Assembly: GCA_030998015.1 (NCBI GenBank)
Contig: JARWMV010000247.1
Location: 930,001 to 994,000, forward strand
Direction of reading: 5' to 3'
Source: Ceratorhiza oryzae-sativae
Taxonomy: Eukaryota > Basidiomycota > Agaricomycetes > Cantharellales > Ceratobasidiaceae
DNA length: 64,000 nucleotides
Positions 35,706 through 46,754 of this stretch are shown here, one piece after another; positions within the stretch are counted from its first letter, which is position 1, and each line of letters opens with the position of its first letter. The position numbers were made by a program, and so were the translations under genes. The notes beneath the pieces were generated by a model. The model was not told the DNA's origin. It saw nothing but the letters and a program-made list of their open reading frames with translations, and made no database searches.

Positions 35706-37100
35706 TCAACTTTCAAAGCCAACTAGGCTATTTACTGATTGCTTTAAGCTACCAAAGAAGCACAAGGGCCTTGAGCAGACATACTTCGGCGTTACGCATA
35801 TACCCACAAAATCTCTGAGTTCGATAATATTGGGGCGGTCTTCGGGCCTATAACTCCAACATCGTTGAAGCATGGCCCACATTGCGTCAGCTTCCTCGCT
35901 GCCTGTTGGCAAGTGTTCGACCGGACGGGCAGGGTGTTCTTGTTTCACGAGTACTGCATGAATGATCACTCGATCGGACCGATCTTTATGGGGTACTTCT
36001 CCTGTGATAGCTTCCTGTGACAAGTCAAATTGACGCATACGAGCCTGAAAACGTATCTTACGAGTATAGTCTACAAGGCGATAATAGTTGTTAACCAACC
36101 CTCGTTCCGATGAAATGTCTTGTGCCTACCATCGCTAGTGAGTACACGTCCGTTTCAAAACTCGACAAGCCGTCCTCCAAAAATAGCTCAGGTGCCTAAT
36201 TTCAATGTGAAAGGAGTGCCAGACAGAACATGAATCTGGTAACCTACTGCCCAGCGAACAGAGTAGTTGAGGCTCTCGGTGACTGTGAAATGAACAGGAA
36301 AATCTCGCTTCATGGTGGCACACCCAAAGTCAGTAAGTTGGGCCACTCCGGTATCCGAGACAACGACATTATCCTGTTGAAATATCCCCTTTAAAACGAA
36401 GGCGTTAAGGTTATTCATTTAGCTTACACCCTTTACATCACCGTGTGCCTACGTGGACCAGGTCAACTAAATTACCGCTTCAACTGCGATTCGTTCTCAC
36501 CACGCCTTGTTCATGCATATAGGATAAACCATTGGCAATTTGGGCACACTATAGTGTCTAAGGCTGTCCGAGCGCTACACCAGGTACTTTCATATGACTT
36601 ACCAATCCATAGCGATTTGCGTTTGGGCAAACATGTAAATATGACAATAAACTTGCATATTGCATCCAGGGGGAGACCATCGCTAGTCGATCTTGGTATA
36701 CTGTTAGTCCCAGCAAGTCAACTACGTTGGGATGCTTCGAGATCGACCATGTATATAGCTCATGGGCGGTGTGCTTTCATGAGAGTTTAGAATGGGCAAG
36801 ACAAAACAGAGGACAGTCGCACCTTCAAAATCTTATCAGGTCGAGTCTCGGAATTGGACAAAGCGCGAAGACACTTGACAGCCACTAACGTTCCGTCGAC
36901 TAGGCGTCCGTTGTAACGTCGCTCGATCCACCCCAATGTTTCGACCTTTCATCAATCGAAGATATTTGAGCAGATATATCCCGACATCCATGTGCCACCA
37001 AGTGCTGGATTACACCGGATAGGGGCTAACAAAGGCATTATGAGAGGAACAATGTTTTGTGGGCTGAACCTACCGTCGTGTGTTCAATGACCGTTTCCAT
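35706..37100 (-). pseudogene. Protein kinase domain B (C-terminal member of a kinase pair), frameshifted
   Basis: TKL/tyrosine-kinase-like catalytic domain of the type expanded in Rhizoctonia. Across introns it shows HLVAHGCRDISAQI (pre-kinase helix), VDGTLVAVKCLRALS (ATP-binding Lys), SKHPNVVDLLGLTVYQDRLA (alphaC-beta4), the catalytic loop HGDVKGDN, TDFG, the APE motif region APELFLEDGLS, and WAMLQRCWSYRPEDRP (subdomain XI). Catalytic residues are intact. One base appears to be missing near 36914, so GGSSDV in the glycine loop and YNGRLVDGT lie in different frames with no intron signal. This makes it a pseudogene or marks a sequence error. The ATG at 37100 lies only about 30 nt beyond the end of kinase A, and the upstream bases read DSSAMETVIEH. 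That suggests the two domains belong to one tandem-kinase protein. Confidence 0.72.
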
Positions 37101-37130
37101 CGCGCTACTATCCTTCGATTGAGAAAACTA

Positions 37131-38764
37131 TTAGGCTAGTAGAAGGATATAAAACTTAGTTCTACCGACTTTGGGCCTAGGAAGCTGTCCCTCTCGCTGA
37201 ATAACACGGAGCTAGGCGTCTGGATTCAACTTCATGAAGTAGTATATCGCACATTGGCTACTCACAACATCCCGCACGGCGGTTGCCGTAGGGCGTTCCG
37301 GAGGATCATAAGACCAGCATGCTTGAAGTAGTGACCACACGATGCCATCATACCCGGGCTTAATGGGCGTGAGACTATCCGGCCGAATGGGTGTGTTCTT
37401 CTCTTGCCCTATGGTATACATGACACGAAGTTCTGAAAGACCGTGGAAAGGAATATTATTTGTGAATGTTTCCTGGACTCTTTTGCAGGCTACTGTGTTG
37501 GATATGTAGTAGAGATACGCTCACATATATAACTGTATGCACGAGAAATTCACTCAATTAGCTCCGAGTTGGGGTTCCATGTTTTAATGAACATACCATG
37601 CCGAGGGACCATATGTCCGAGTTTTTGGTAGGCCAAGAAGGCACCAACGAATCCCTAGTACTCTCCAGCCTATTTGCAAGCTGGAAATACGCCGATTATT
37701 CGCTTGCTAGAAACGGACGATAACACCTTACCTCTGTACAGGAGGCATATGAAAAGGGATTATCCCATGACCACTCGTCTTCGAACATCCTTTCGGGTGC
37801 CTGGAGCCTTCTACATTAACACCAATCATCGCTGTGCTAAGGTTAAATCGCAGTACCGCCCATCGTAAAGCGTATTGAAACACTCGGCCGCGGTCGGGAT
37901 TATCTTGTTCAAATACAGCACTCCCAAACCCTGTCAGTTTTGCAGTACCATCATTTGACACCAGGACGTTGCGCTGCGAAATATCTTTAATAGGATGTTC
38001 CTCTTCGATTCCCACACATACCGGTCTGAGGTCCCCATGAATCTACCAGTGATCCGAGTAAGAAATACAAAGTGCATTGTGATGGCTTGGCTTACAATTC
38101 CGACGCCGTGCAAATAAGCAACACCTTCACTGATTTGAACACACTAGTCGGCAACGTAGTTAAGCGTCTACACCCCAGGAGCGGGAAGAGGCGCACCAAA
38201 TCACATCTATCCGCGTTTGGAGTACTCATCACATATCCACTCAAATTTTTGCTCATCCAAGGGTAGACTAGGCCGACCTCTGGCCTAACTTGGTTCACGA
38301 CAAGCCCCAAGAATGACAGGACGTTAGAGTGTTGAACGCGAGAAATCGTTCGAACCTCGTTGAAAAGGCTCTGAAGGGTAAGTTCGAGTTCATTAATTAA
38401 TGCCCATGCTGATCCTCTATGGACAACTCACTTCCCAGTCTTGGGAAACGCTGTACTTCAGCGCAACCAAGGAATTGTTGTCTTTGAGCCTTCCTAAGTA
38501 GATATCGTAGAATCCTCCCCGAAGAACTTCTTGATCAAAATAATCGGGTACAATAATGTGGTCGGATACATCGGTACATCCATGCTCAAGCATCCGTTTC
38601 ACGGCCGACTCGAGTCTCTTTACCGGATGGACTCTAAATGAAACCGCCACACCTAATCGCAAAGCAAAAGAGCCCTCACCTCATCAAAGGTATCCTCATT
38701 AAATACACAGGCGTTAATCACGAGCTCGTATGAAAATATTGAGACATACCGGAGTGTACTCCAT
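37131..38764 (-). CDS. Protein kinase domain A (N-terminal member of a kinase pair)
   Basis: Second TKL-like kinase domain on the same strand, upstream in the direction of transcription. From the ATG at 38764 a spliced frame gives a short start MEYTP, the helix MLEHGCTDVSDHI, a worn glycine loop LRGGFYDIYLG and VALKYS (Lys). It continues with QHSNVLSFLGLVVNQVRPEV, IHGDLRP before an intron, QRNVLVSNDGTAKL, and WSLLQACWSYDPPERP. The DFG motif reads GFG (LTGFGSA), so the metal-binding Asp is lost. The domain is therefore probably a pseudokinase. The C-terminal end splices to RPKVG, then a stop at 37131, unless it runs into the next domain. Introns are many and short; the splice sites were assigned by eye. 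Confidence 0.65.
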
Positions 38765-38889
38765 GCAGAAATCGCGGCCAAGGACGATGGGTAGTGGTTG
38801 ATCAACAAAACCCAAACTTAGCGCCCTAAGCCATCAGCGTAGCCAAATAGCCCATTGAGCGATCTGACAACCATGACTTCACCAACGAC

Positions 38890-40688
38890 ATGCTGTGCGA
38901 CCTCCCAGTCGAACTCCTTGGCCTGATACTGAGCTTTCTGAATATACTGTCGCTAAAGAACGCAGCAGAGACTTGCCGGCTTCTTCGAGCCGTCTGCTCG
39001 GACGATGTGTTGAACCCGTGGCATCGCCCTGTCAGGCAAGCAATCGGGAAGCTTTTTACTGCAAACCAGGGTCAATGTGAAAGCCGAGAGGGTGCATCTC
39101 CGGAGTTATACAATTTAGAATATCCGTTAAACCTTGCTGCCACACGAGAAGAACCGCAAGAGCTCGCTCTGCTCTCCGCGCTTGGGGAGTACTCAGTTGT
39201 CCCACGATCGACTCTGGTCGATGTTTTGGTACTCTCGCCGCCTCGTTTTTTGCTCTATTCCGCAGGGCGTTCGAATCTCCCGCGTAGGCTATGGGAGGAG
39301 GCGTTTCATCGGCGGTTCTTGCCCAGCTGGGCACATGTCTTGGAACGGCAAAAGTGGTCATGGCAAGAGGGTTTCTTCCGGTAAGAAATAAACCCGGCAT
39401 ATAATAATTGTTTGTTTTTAAGTGCGAATCTCTAGCACCCTTGAGAAGGTTTACCACAGGCTAACATCTAATTGCACAAGCTGCGAGAGTTGGATCAACT
39501 ACGTTGTCATTCTACGTTCGGGTATTGCTGCGACATGCACTACCTATGCAAGAACATTTAGCGGGCGAGTCATCATGAACGACCTGAAGTGAGAGAATGT
39601 CCACATTGTCATCAACACTTCCTAATGGCGGACAGGCGACAAGCGAACCTTCTCGAGTACGAGACCCAAGCTCGGTTATCCTTCGACTTGCAGACGTTAG
39701 GGTAGTCATGCTCGGTGTGTTGCGCAAACCACCATACTTTGCTGTCAACAATTATGCTCGAGAACTATTGCACCCCCGAGGTGTTGAGAAATCGGACGAG
39801 AAGACTCGTCCTAAAGTCCTAGGACTTGTTCTCTCGGACCTATCTCGGCCTCAAACTTCTTTTACGCTCCCATCACCTACTTCACCTCTGTCTCCTCCAG
39901 AATCGGCTGTTTCGTCACCTGGTGGGCGAAGGCGTATTCCACTCCGAATATCACGAACACAGTCGCCGTCCCGCGAGCGACAAAGCGACGCCAGCAATAA
40001 TCTTCGCCTTTCTCGAACCCTCAGCCACGAATCTACAGGCTCCACAGCGGAATCCGCTTCTAGTGCCAGCCGAGGGGTTTGGGGCAGAATAAGGCGCTGG
40101 AATTTCCGCTCCAATGACATTGTTGAAGGACGAGCGCAGCCCGAGCCAGGATCTTCCACTTTTTCTTCACCCGGCGCCAATAATGAGGTGATGGGTTCGC
40201 CAAGTCCTAGTTGGGCGACTTCAGTCCCGACTTCCAATGTGACTACGCCGCACAACTCAACACCGAATCCTACAGTCTCTCCAACAGCTCTAACGCGAAG
40301 ATCTCAAAGCAATACGCTTCCTATGCTCCAGCATCCAGAACCGAATGGTGACTATGCACGATATCCCAACTATACCCCCGGAGGTACGGATTCTCGATGG
40401 CATGTTGAGAATGGTCTTGAAGAAGGTGGTCTCGTATGGGTCGGCCCAGTTGTGTAAGACTATTCTCCCGCAAGAGGAAATCTCGTCTTATATTGATTGT
40501 ACACTCATGCTAGGATATTGGCTCAGTTGATACCCCACGGCATGGCCAATGCGTCGGCTGTAGAGGGCCCAGAGGATGTATTTTCCCAAGGCCACCATGT
40601 ATCCTTCCGTTGGGATGATTTGGTGGCCATAGCGCCTTGGATGGAAGAGAGGTTAACTAGGCGGGATACTGGCTTGACAGAGTCATGA
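38890..40688 (+). CDS. F-box protein
   Basis: Likely substrate adaptor of an SCF ubiquitin ligase. The ATG at 38890 starts MLCDLPVELLGLILSFL, an N-terminal F-box (LPxELL..I and TCRLLRAVC). Exon 1 ends GFFR at 39380. The intron ends at about 39480, followed by exon 2 (CESWINYVVILRSGIAATCT), then an intron of about 54 nt ending GACAAG. A long exon follows, rich in Ser, Pro and Arg (including RSQSN and RTQSPSRERQ), probably disordered. The last exon (about 40512-40688) reads ILAQLIPHGMANASAVEG and ends TES. A roughly 60-nt intron with GTAAG..CTAG joins them. No lesion seen. It is divergent from the kinase pair with about 125 bp between starts. Targets unknown. Confidence 0.78.
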
Positions 40689-40901
40689 AGCTATCTAATA
40701 TGCGACCATCTATGACTGCTATCTAAATAGTGCACCACTACTCAATAACTTGTAAATTAGTTTTTTGAATAATTCACTGGAGATTATGAAGACGGATAAA
40801 TTCATCATTGTTTGGACCTGGCCAACACAGCCACCTGCTGAGCTTATTTGAGGTATTTCTTGCTGCGAGCGACGATCGCGAATTTATGCGACAGATGTGT
40901 A

Positions 40902-42406
40902 ATGCCCGCTTTTATCCAACAAGCATGCTCAGAACACAGTTTCCGAAGAGAACCCGCACACACGCCAGAAGTGAGCAACCCTGTAAAAACAAAAACGCCT
41001 ACTTATCAGCCAATTGACGTACAGCAAATACATAGGTTTATATCCTCAACTTGACTCCCGCAGAAACTCGCGATTGAGTTCGCAATACCCTATCGATCTA
41101 TCTCCTCTCCCTGGCTCGGCGCCCGAGCACTCTTTTCAGCTCATACTCCAGACACTATATCCACCCCGAACATGGCCCGCGAAGCTGCAAACAGCTTCAC
41201 CGCTTCTGACCGAAATTTCGGCCCTGCTCAAGCAACACGGCGGAATCGTTAATTTTGCTTGGGCACCCTCAGAACGTGAGCCTTGATCACCCTATCATGA
41301 TGCCAGTGTTGCCAAACTCGCCTTGTCCGCCGTGTAGCGGACGCTAGTCGAACCGACAGCCCGTCAACCGAGGTGTGGCAGCAAACCGACAGACCCGAGT
41401 CGTACAGAGGGACACTCTACTCGCCCAACAAGCCGCCCTATACAATCCCGGTCGTCTCGAGAAGCAGCTTGCCGGAATTATTCTCCATCATACCGCGTGC
41501 GTCGCAAGTTTTTGGAGCGCTAGGTGACCCAGCAGCCCAGAGTCACAGACCGATTGATCTGTACGTGTGTACGCATGGCGCCCGGGATTGTCGATGCGGA
41601 GACATTGGCGGAGAGATCGTCCAGGTCCTGCGAGACAAGTGTGCTGGTAGATCAGATGTGCGGATCTTTGAGATTGGCCACGTTGGGGGTCACAAGTGCG
41701 TAAAGTTAATCACCCCCCTCAGCCCCAGCGAGACTAACCACATGTGTTCGACCCCAGATGGGCGGGGAATGTCATTGTGCTCCCCTTGGGAGACTGGTAC
41801 GGTAATTTACGTCCGACAGATATTCCGAGATTCCTCGATCATGTAACAAGTCAGGACGTTCAGGAGCCGCTCTGGTCTCATTGGCGGGGGCGGATGGGCC
41901 TCTCGCAAGACATGCAGGTCGCGTTGCATCGTGCGGCGACTAATCCCGAAGAGACAAATTCCGAGGCCTCCACTTTTACGCTTTCGCCGCTTCGAAGCCG
42001 AGCACCTGATCGACCCGTGCACCCAATAAAGTTTATCTCCTGGGATGGAAAGGAGATCACCGTCCAGGCAAGAGAAGGCCAGAACCTGATGCAAGTCGCA
42101 AAGGATGCAAATCTGGAAGGCGTGGAAGGGATATGTGGAGGAAACCTCGAGGTGAGCTTGCTTCGTGAGGATCATTATCTGGTAGACTCTGATCTCTAGC
42201 GCTACTATCTCTAGTGCGCGACGTGCCACATGTACATCCCTTCAACAGCTCCGTTGCCTCGAATGTCCGACGCTGAAGACGACATGCTCGCCTACGCAAT
42301 TAAACGTAAAGAAGGAGAGAGTAGATTGGGATGTCAAATAGACGTAACACCTCAACTGGCTGCTTGGATAGCTGATGGAGGCCGAATTTCGTTGCCTAGA
42401 TTCTGA
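40902..42406 (+). CDS. Apd1/Aim32-type [2Fe-2S] protein fused to an adrenodoxin-type ferredoxin
   Basis: Two electron-transfer modules in one protein. The N-terminal part is a sucrase/ferredoxin-like (Suc-Fer, thioredoxin-fold) domain: DLSPLPGSAPEHSFQL, IVNFAWAP, then CTHGARDCRC (41568-41597). This gives the CX8C ligand pair of the Apd1/Aim32 family. HVGGHKWAGN, joined over an intron near 41.69 kb, supplies the HX3H pair. The C-terminal part is a 2Fe-2S ferredoxin domain of adrenodoxin type: CGGNLECATCHMY (CX5CX2C) with the fourth Cys in RLGCQID, ending RISLPRF. Known: Apd1-type proteins bind [2Fe-2S] through Cys2-His2. Inference: the fusion forms an intramolecular electron relay. The N-terminus (MPAFIQQACSEHSFRRE) is basic and could be a mitochondrial presequence. 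Start ATG 40902; introns near 41.03, 41.28, 41.69 and 42.15 kb. Confidence 0.87.
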
Positions 42407-42539
42407 TGATGAATAGTCAATCTTCGATTTATTTCACCATGTACGACATATGTAGCAAGGCTTTATCGGTTTGCTTAGTCTATTACTACAGTGGGTCGAT
42501 GGCAACAGCGCAATTTGTCCATGGAGCGAGTTGATACTC

Positions 42540-42852
42540 CTACCACTTGCGACCCATCTTGGGAGCATTATCAAATAGTGCTGTAAATGTGCGCAACGGA
42601 GACTCACCGCAACTTGTACACATTCCTTGAATCGAGTGAATTCTGCTGCACACATGTCTTTTCGAGCATCCTCATAGCTGGTCAATATGCATTGGCCGTA
42701 GGCTTTCGCCTGTGCTAGTGATCAGTAACAGAGGACCATGACGAGCCATCACATACGGGCGCGGCACATGATGTGCTCGCTTTTGCAAGCTGTAAGAGGG
42801 GCCTGGAATCTTTTACACCTTGATATGTCAAGGCCGGAACAGTTGGTCGCAT
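42540..42852 (-). CDS. Small CHCH-type mitochondrial protein, NDUFAF8-like
   Basis: Short (about 65 residues) protein resembling complex I assembly factor NDUFAF8 (C17orf89): AYGQCILTSYEDARKDMCAAEFTRFKECVQVAM, ending GRKW. The second pair, CAAEFTRFKEC, is CX9C. The first Cys pair is CRAPQAKAYGQC in the most likely splice, CX10C rather than CX9C, so that junction is open to question. The ATG at 42852 gives MRPTVPALTYQ and needs a 29-nt GT-AG intron (42790-42818) to reach the Cys-rich frame. Without it no ATG lies in frame. Two further introns, near 42.70 kb and at 42.60-42.56 kb, are canonical in sequence. The last exon is only six codons. Function is inferred from family likeness. Confidence 0.6.
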
Positions 42853-43055
42853 AGCGAAAGTCGGGTTGAAGGAGATCAGATTACGTCATAGAGAGTGGTG
42901 CTTTATCTAACTTGAATCAAGTGGCGATAGTTGCGTGGCTACGCTATTGGCCAGCAGGGATTGTAGGTTTCTTAGCGGTTGTGAGGCATAGGTCAAGAGA
43001 GAATGTTCATTAACCGATTGTATGTCTAAGGACTGTATGTGCGCAACCCAATAAA
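42853..43055. other. Short intergenic spacer
   Basis: About 200 bases between the 3' end of the secreted protein gene and the start of the CHCH gene (both minus). No feature seen. Confidence 0.4.
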
Positions 43056-43781
43056 CTAGTACCCATATCCAGAACCACCGAGCAGGTTGACCATGTTGCG
43101 CATGTGCAGGTCATGGAAGTAACGAGCAGATTCAGAACCAGCCCTGCGAACGACACGTTAGAAAATTATAAACACGATCAACAGCCCAACTCACTTGGCA
43201 AGGCAAGCCTTGAAAGCCGGGAATGAAACGCGAGCAAGGCTCATGTAGAATCCGTACATGGATGCATCCATGTCAGTCCACAAAGGATACATCTTCATGT
43301 CCTTGGTCTTATATGCTGCAGTGGCAACCGACTATCCAGGACGTAAACTATCAACGCGATTCAAATAAAAGGACTTGGAAAGGCATACCTTCATAGAGTC
43401 GACCACCGCATCAGTCACGGCGGTTTCTAGTTCGGGCGTAAGCTTGAGGTTGGGTATGCTAATAACGGCAGCCATTGGAGAAAAGGTGGATGTGATCCCT
43501 TTCACGTAAGGGGTAAGGTCACCACCAGCTCCCGCAGCTTTGGCTGATCGGCAGGATGTGTTAGCTCGAACGCACAATGTGAGCAATGACGTCGACTCAC
43601 TGAGGGCATCTACGTGAGTGCTCAAGTCGAGCTTGAAGGTTTGCAGTTTGGCAACCATATCCCCCGTCGCATCACGAGCATGCAGCGATGCAAGGTCGCG
43701 GTGGGCTGGTCGAGCTGCGGCGAGCAAAACGAAGGACGCCACAACGGCGAGGGCTGAGAAAAGTCGGTGGAAGGACAACAT
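43056..43781 (-). CDS. Small secreted protein (unknown function)
   Basis: The ATG at 43781 starts a clear signal peptide (MLSFHRLFSALAVVASFVLL, cleavage probably after AAARP). Mature parts are the exons DMVAKLQTFKLDLSTHVDAL, a middle exon (GITSTFSPMAAVISIPNLKL) and a final exon with MYPLWTDMDASMYGFYMSLA and ACLAKAGSE. The protein ends LGGSGYGY at stop 43056. The length is about 180 residues, with a few Cys. I do not recognise a named domain; several basidiomycetes carry families of such proteins. Three or four short introns. A TATATAAG element lies about 67-74 nt upstream (43848-43855, minus). A candidate effector or cell-wall protein, not provable from sequence. Confidence 0.75.
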
Positions 43782-44021
43782 GGCAGGCAAATGAGCGTGT
43801 TGGAGAGAGTGTCGGGTGTTGGTTCGTTGGTAAGACGAGCTTGGCTCTTATATACACTTGTGCGTCCAGACCCTGGGCCTTTTACGCGCCAAGAATAAAT
43901 CTGACATCAAAACCCGTAGCTGTTTGAAACAATCATGTCATCCGTGTCCGTACCGCGTCGGGCAGGCAATCCACAGCATATATTTTGTCCAGAACTAACA
44001 GTACACCCCAAGTGCGAAATA

Positions 44022-46754
44022 TCATGGCGTGCCGTCCTCTTGGAACAACTTGGCAGCATCCTGTTCACCGAGGATGTCTAAGATTTCCAAGTCAAACGTT
44101 TGTCTCTGTCGAAGAAACAAGATCACTCGGCCCCCCGCAATCAAAAATGCATTCCTTGCGGTGTTTGTCAGAATTCGTTTTCGACTTCGAACATCAAACC
44201 ACCTTACCGGATCAGCCTGATTTCTGCTCGAAGGACTGGCGCGAGAGTTTCAGGAGCACAGCGTAGTGCGTGTAATAGCACGCGAGCGGCGGACGTCCAA
44301 CAAAGCTGCCACGCATACATTTGTTACCAATATTATTATTTGAATGGGCCAGGACTCACACAGGCCGACCTGTCAAGGCGAGCGCAATCCCACGGGGCCG
44401 ACATCAAGGCGGTGACGTATCGAATAATCGCCCTGGCAGCCCCGAGCGACTTGTTCGCAAATTCACAACTTGGATCGTTCCAGTCTGATATATACATGTT
44501 TGCAGATATCGTTGCCCTAGCCAAGGCGATTAAATTTAAGAGCCAAGAGACGGAAAAGTCCACTTACAGGTGTGGCGCCATGTGCGCCATGAAGAGGTTT
44601 GAAATAGCAGAAGACGTGATTTGGTCACTGGGGTTGAAACGGCCTCTGATGATGGACAGCCTGATCGAGAGTGAGTGTCGAAACAAGGTTTAGTGATCAG
44701 GTTGTGGGACTCACTTCATCGCAGAAGTCATTGCATCTATTGCCTTCAACTCATGCGATCCACGGACCTCCTCTGTTGTGTGGTACTTCTGGAGGTGTCG
44801 GTGCTGGAGAACGTGTATCTGCCCAATTGAAAATTAGCCTTGAGTCAAACTAGTGGGCGAGGTAGGTACCCTTGATAGCATTATTGCACCTAGCAGAACA
44901 ACTCAATACAATGCGGCAGTTCATATATGCGAGCACGTACACTTGATGTATATACCAAAGTCGTCCAGGCTGTCGCTATGTGCAGTGAATAGATCCGAAG
45001 ACATGATGGTTTGTCGCTCTCGTCCATCATCCGTCTAGTAGTACAGGCGCAGATCAGGATGAACTCCTCAAGAGCAAAACTCTGCAAACTTACCCCATTT
45101 TCAAACGCCTCAAGGGTGGCGGGTAGCATTTGATTGATGTCTTCGTCGTTGATGTCGAAGCCTACGGTATGATCTATGTTCAGTGTATCGGCGAGAGTTA
45201 CTAGAAAGGCACTTACACCATGGTGACACAAACAAATGATATCTCTGTAAAGCATAGGCACACCAAAACACATTTCGCCGGAGCTCAACATCCGTGTACG
45301 ATCGTGGTTCGTGAATCAACAGCTTATGACGCAATCGATGGGTTATTGATTTTTGTTGGTCGTCTGAGAAATTTAGGCCCATTGCATTCGACAAACGTAC
45401 TGCCAAACTCGACATGGACCAAAGGTCGAGCCAGCGGCCAACTCTGTAAACCGTGAAGATAGGTCAGTAGGTGCCAACCGTGTTTGGCGAGATACGGACG
45501 AAAAGGCCCACCAAGAGTTGATAATGGCAGCTATACGGGAGCGACGATTAACACGGTGGCTATGTATCTAATTTGATTCTCCCTACCTTGGGTAGCTTCC
45601 ATGATGTGCTCCCCTATTCTTGTAGACGCCAGACTATGATGTTTTGCCAATAGGAAATGCTCTTCATCAAACGCCAGGGGCCGGCTGTCCATCATACGAG
45701 TCTTATCCTGAAAGATATCCTCCGGTGGATGACTTCGGAGGTTTGGCATAGGTGCTACTGAGACGTATGGAGAGTGAAGAGCAGCCGCGGCGCAAATGGC
45801 ATGAAGAAGCCCGATGAAAGGAAATCGGGGTGAGGAAGGCGGCTCGAGGAGATTACTCAAGAAGGTAGGCCGGTGGATTACACGCCGCGAATTCGGCCAA
45901 CAGTTGAAGAACAAATCAACCAGGTGAAGAAAAAGTGGCTTCCGGGGAAGACTTCCAGGCCAATCGTCGTGAATCACCGACGAAGGAAAGCCGTCAAAGG
46001 GGAACTGCGGGATGCTATTTGTAGACTCCCCCAGGATGCCCGAGGACAAGGCAAATGACCGTGTTTCTGGTTCGCAATCCTCTATGCTTACATGAGAGCA
46101 GTGTAATAAAGGCAAGCGAGTGACTCACCAAGCTGTTTTTTGGCGCCAGCTTTTAATTGGCCTTCCAGCTCCTCTAAACGACCGAGTCAGTTGTCGTTCT
46201 AGACCGTTGGGAACAACGTACCAACGCGAGCCTCTAGCTTGCGCAAGTTGTCCGCAGACAGTTCGTTTTCAATATCCCACTGTGCACCAGGGACTTCGTC
46301 ATATGTACAATGAGGCTCCGCCCTGCTGAGGTGTGGATTTACCCGCACCATCTTATGGTGGCTTCGACGACAATTGGAACACGGGCGATCAGCGTCGCTG
46401 CAAAGCGAGGGGGTGAGATAACCTGCAAGGAGCAACGTGATGTTCAACGCGTACCATTTCTAAATGAAGAACCTCGAAGTTGTTATCGTAGATCAATGAG
46501 AAGATGAGCAAATGCATACCACTCTGCAGGAAAGAGTATCAGTTATGCTCACTGTTCTTATTGGTAGAACGTACTGACTCACTTGCGCTTACGGCATTGG
46601 TGACAAGCCTAAATACATAGTTAGGGCGTGAAGAGCGCAATGCAGAGACCCCTACCTGAGCTTTTCCTAGTATATTCTTTTGTATTTTGGTGCTACTGAC
46701 TTCCTTCGACAGAGAGGGCATGGCATTATCTGGGGTATTTGCATCCGGTGGCAT
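44022..46754 (-). CDS. Zn2Cys6 fungal-specific transcription factor
   Basis: Nuclear regulator with an N-terminal zinc cluster. The ATG at 46754 gives MPPDANTPDN; the next exon has ACHQCRKRK (first two Cys, CX2C). A later exon reads DADRPCSNCRRSHHK and CTYDE (further Cys). The third Cys cannot be placed confidently by splicing, as the junction near 46.40-46.55 kb is ambiguous. The middle homology domain follows: RKPLFLHLVDLFFNCWPNSR with HRPTFLSNL (about 45.9 kb), then AVRLSNAMGLNF..LRRNVFWCAYALQR (about 45.3 kb), DDEDINQMLPATLEAFENG (45.1 kb), and a C-terminal helix region with FLIAGGRVILFLRQR. The stop at 44022-44024 follows LFQEDGTP. About ten short introns. Targets unknown. Confidence 0.8.

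Noticed and set aside
44100..44693. Plus-strand frame of 197 codons
   Set aside because: It is antisense to the C-terminal exons of the Zn2Cys6 factor, whose minus-strand frame shows family-typical sequence and splice sites.
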